Source: Clostridium_AI sp002297865 (GTDB lineage Bacteria; Bacillota; Clostridia; Lachnospirales; Lachnospiraceae). From it: a DNA stretch of 64,000 nucleotides. Where the stretch lies: contig CALFNR010000125.1 in assembly GCA_937903005.1 (NCBI GenBank), forward strand, positions 1 through 64,000, given 5' to 3'. The notes under the pieces were generated by a model, which worked only from the letters and a program-made list of their open reading frames with translations, ran no database searches and was not told the origin of the DNA. Each line of letters opens with the position of its first letter. Position 1 is the stretch's first letter. Both the position numbers and the translations under genes were made by a program. Below are positions 62,431 to 64,000 of the stretch, one piece after another.

Positions 62431-63691
62431 ATCTTTTTATAAAGTCTGGTTTGCAAGAATGATTTCGATTTTAGGGAGCAGCCTTACTACATTTGGAGTT
62501 AGTGTATGGGTATTTGAGAAGACGGGAAAAGCAACACCAATGGCTATTGTACTGCTATGTACTATTTTACCTGCGATTCTGTTTGCACCGTTAAGCGGAA
62601 TGATATGTGACCGTTATAATAGAAAGAAAATAATTATTATCGCAGACTCCTTTGCAGCATTTACGACCTTAATGCTGTTTGCGTATTTGGTATTGGGAAG
62701 ATATAATCTGGGAGTTATTTGTATATTCAATTTTCTGAATTCTACGGCGAATCTGTTTGATAACAATGCGTATCAGGCATCTCTATCAACTTTAGTTGAG
62801 GAAAAATTTCTTAAGAAAGCGAACGGTATGAATCAGATTATTGATTCTATTGGTAGTATTATTGCTCCTGTCTGTGCAGGATTTTTGTATTATCCGATGG
62901 GATTAAGAGGACTTCTTGTTATAGATTTGATGAGTTTTATTGTGGCGATGCTTTTATTTAGCTGTATTCCAGCACATAACTTCTATGATGAAGGCAGCTT
63001 AAGGCAAGCAAAAGAGAAGAAAAATACACACATGCATTCTGGATTTCTCTTCATTTTTAAGCAGAGAGGATTAACATTGCTTCTGTGTTTCTTCGCCATA
63101 TTCAATTTTCTAATGAATATAGCTTCTTCATTAACAGAGCCTCTTGCGTTATCCATTTCAGGAAGTGTGGGTATGGGAATGGTACAGATGGCAGCAGGTA
63201 TTGGCATTTTTCTTGGCAGTATCTATGTTACGAAGCGTGATATAAAACTTACATATAGTTCTGCAATTTTTTGTTCCGCATGTGTGGCAGGTTTGGCATT
63301 ACTGATTACAGGAATGGGTAATTATGTTATTTATATGATAATAGGACAGTTTTTGCTTCTGTTTGTTACCCCTATTGTAAATACAATGGCGGGAACATTA
63401 TGGATTATCAAAACACCAACGGAACTGCAGGGAAGAGTGTATGCGGCACGGAGTATGGTATCTAAGTGCATTGTGCCAGTAGCATATTTTATAATTGGTC
63501 CAGTAACGGATCATCTGGTGCCAAGATTTTTGAAATCAGAACATGCGTTGGCTATTATGCTTCGAAATGTTCTGGGCAGAGAGAATCTGAATTTCAGATG
63601 TATGTATTTGCTGGCTGGTTTTATAGCAATTATATGTGCTTTATTATTCTTTTCACGGTCTAGCCTTAGAAATCTAGGCAAAGAGGAGTAA
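62423..63691 (+). CDS. MFS transporter, probable peptide exporter
   Basis: 422 residues with about 12 helices. The family motif between helices 2 and 3 is present as GMICDRYNRKKIIIIADS. The N terminus, VWFARMISILGSSLTTFGVSVW, fits the Pfam MFS/DUF894-type exporter family. ATG 62423 with GAGGA upstream overlaps the maturase stop by 8 bases (a longer frame from 62402 is possible). As the last gene of the RiPP operon it probably exports the mature peptide or confers immunity; this is inferred from its position. Confidence 0.85.
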   Translation: MNKSFYKVWFARMISILGSSLTTFGVSVWVFEKTGKATPMAIVLLCTILPAILFAPLSGMICDRYNRKKIIIIADSFAAFTTLMLFAYLVLGRYNLGVICIFNFLNSTANLFDNNAYQASLSTLVEEKFLKKANGMNQIIDSIGSIIAPVCAGFLYYPMGLRGLLVIDLMSFIVAMLLFSCIPAHNFYDEGSLRQAKEKKNTHMHSGFLFIFKQRGLTLLLCFFAIFNFLMNIASSLTEPLALSISGSVGMGMVQMAAGIGIFLGSIYVTKRDIKLTYSSAIFCSACVAGLALLITGMGNYVIYMIIGQFLLLFVTPIVNTMAGTLWIIKTPTELQGRVYAARSMVSKCIVPVAYFIIGPVTDHLVPRFLKSEHALAIMLRNVLGRENLNFRCMYLLAGFIAIICALLFFSRSSLRNLGKEE

Positions 63692-63714
63692 TATCTAGAA
63701 CAGGTATCGGTTTT

Positions 63715-63750
63715 GAATGAGGTTTGCACCGCTAAACCTCGTTCTTTTCT
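63715..63750 (+). terminator. Terminator of the RiPP operon
   Basis: GAATGAGGTTT (63715-63725) pairs with AAACCTCGTTC (63734-63744) with one G-T pair, followed by TTTTCTTTT. Confidence 0.75.
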
Positions 63751-63857
63751 TTTGCGTGAGATTCTAGTTAAACCAATCCTATACACCCCCACCCATATGC
63801 TATAATGTCACCAGTGCATTTTACATGCAACAAATTCAAAAGAAAATGGAGAGCAGA

Positions 63858-64000
63858 ATGAGAATTAAAGTAGCCACCAAATACAATGGCCTTAATGATG
63901 CCTTGGAAATGATGAAACCAGTAGTCGCTGAAAATACCATTATCATTTCCGTACTAAATGGTATTTCCAGTGAAGAGATGATTGCAGAAAAAATTGGTGA
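63858..64000 (+). pseudogene. panE: 2-dehydropantoate 2-reductase (PanE)-like gene with internal deletion, cut by window edge
   Basis: ATG 63858 has GGAGAG upstream and a promoter-like TATAAT near 63802. The visible residues read MRIKVATKYNGLNDALEMMK, then ENTIIISVLNGISSEEMIAE. The second and third pieces match the middle of ketopantoate reductase, but the N-terminal Rossmann motif (GxGxxG, about 60-70 residues) expected directly after MRIK is absent. The likely cause is an in-frame deletion that keeps the start and removes the NADPH-binding loop. The frame is open to the window edge. Confidence 0.6.

Noticed and set aside
1..64000. tRNA or rRNA genes
   Set aside because: No tRNA cloverleaf (GGTTCGAATCC-type T arm) or rRNA sequence was recognised in the intergenic regions by eye; a dedicated RNA search was not possible here.

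Overview
The window looks like a chromosomal segment of an anaerobic, spore-forming, low-GC Clostridia, most likely a Lachnospiraceae (Clostridium cluster XIVa) relative. The grounds are a complete spoIIA operon (spoIIAA, spoIIAB, sigF) running into a spoVA operon (AA-AB-AC-AD-AE), a Rex-type fermentative adhE, a T-box-controlled valS, a fluoride riboswitch, AT-rich codon use and a DUF5717/DUF5716-type gene cluster known mainly from Lachnospiraceae. No rRNA, tRNA or CRISPR array was seen.

Layout. 1-2000: tail of an AMP-binding enzyme, a decayed DDE transposase, and a gene whose 5' end was lost at the transposase junction. 2.1-7.9 kb: pepT, a fluoride-riboswitch-controlled Na+/H+ antiporter, and adhE with two Rex-like operators. 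8.2-16.7 kb: an ArsR-type regulator and an opp-type oligopeptide ABC importer (oppA-B-C-D-F) whose OppC carries a roughly 290-residue extracytoplasmic insert. 16.8-23.8 kb: topB, a membrane acyltransferase, a transposase scrap, and carB broken by a one-base deletion. 24.0-31.6 kb: an eight-gene operon (acyl carrier protein, ATP-grasp ligase, GT-B glycosyltransferase-like protein, radical SAM/SPASM enzyme, three-gene ABC-2 exporter, BtrH-like protein), which looks like a small-molecule pathway built on an ACP-bound aminoacyl unit. 31.7-36.5 kb: purA, an HD-GYP protein, a metallophosphoesterase and a CobD/HisC-like PLP enzyme. 36.6-43.6 kb: a four-gene cluster with a giant repeat protein, an actin/Hsp70-fold protein, a helical-repeat protein and a membrane coiled-coil protein. 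43.6-48.6 kb: a chemoreceptor and T-box-valS. 48.8-55.3 kb: small and TPR proteins, then the sporulation operons. 55.3-57.6 kb: a scrapyard of repeats, an rmlB fragment and a dead IS1380-family transposase. 57.85-63.7 kb: a compact ribosomal-peptide (RiPP) locus with a 53-residue Cys-free precursor, a radical SAM/SPASM enzyme, a 1059-residue fusion (B12-binding radical SAM, PDZ-like, alpha/beta hydrolase) and an MFS exporter. 63.86 kb to the end: an apparently internally deleted panE.

The two best candidates for undescribed systems are the RiPP locus at 57.85-63.7 kb and the ACP/ATP-grasp/radical-SAM operon at 24.0-31.6 kb. In the first, precursor, two maturases (one with its own hydrolase) and exporter sit under one promoter, with a hairpin after the precursor gene that would favour excess precursor. 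In the second, tightly overlapping genes couple carrier-bound chemistry to export. Several reading-frame oddities deserve checking against reads: the carB frameshift, ATG-TGA at the start of spoVAB, and a DUF5716-type gene without a well-placed start codon. All functional calls come from reading motifs by eye; no database search was run.
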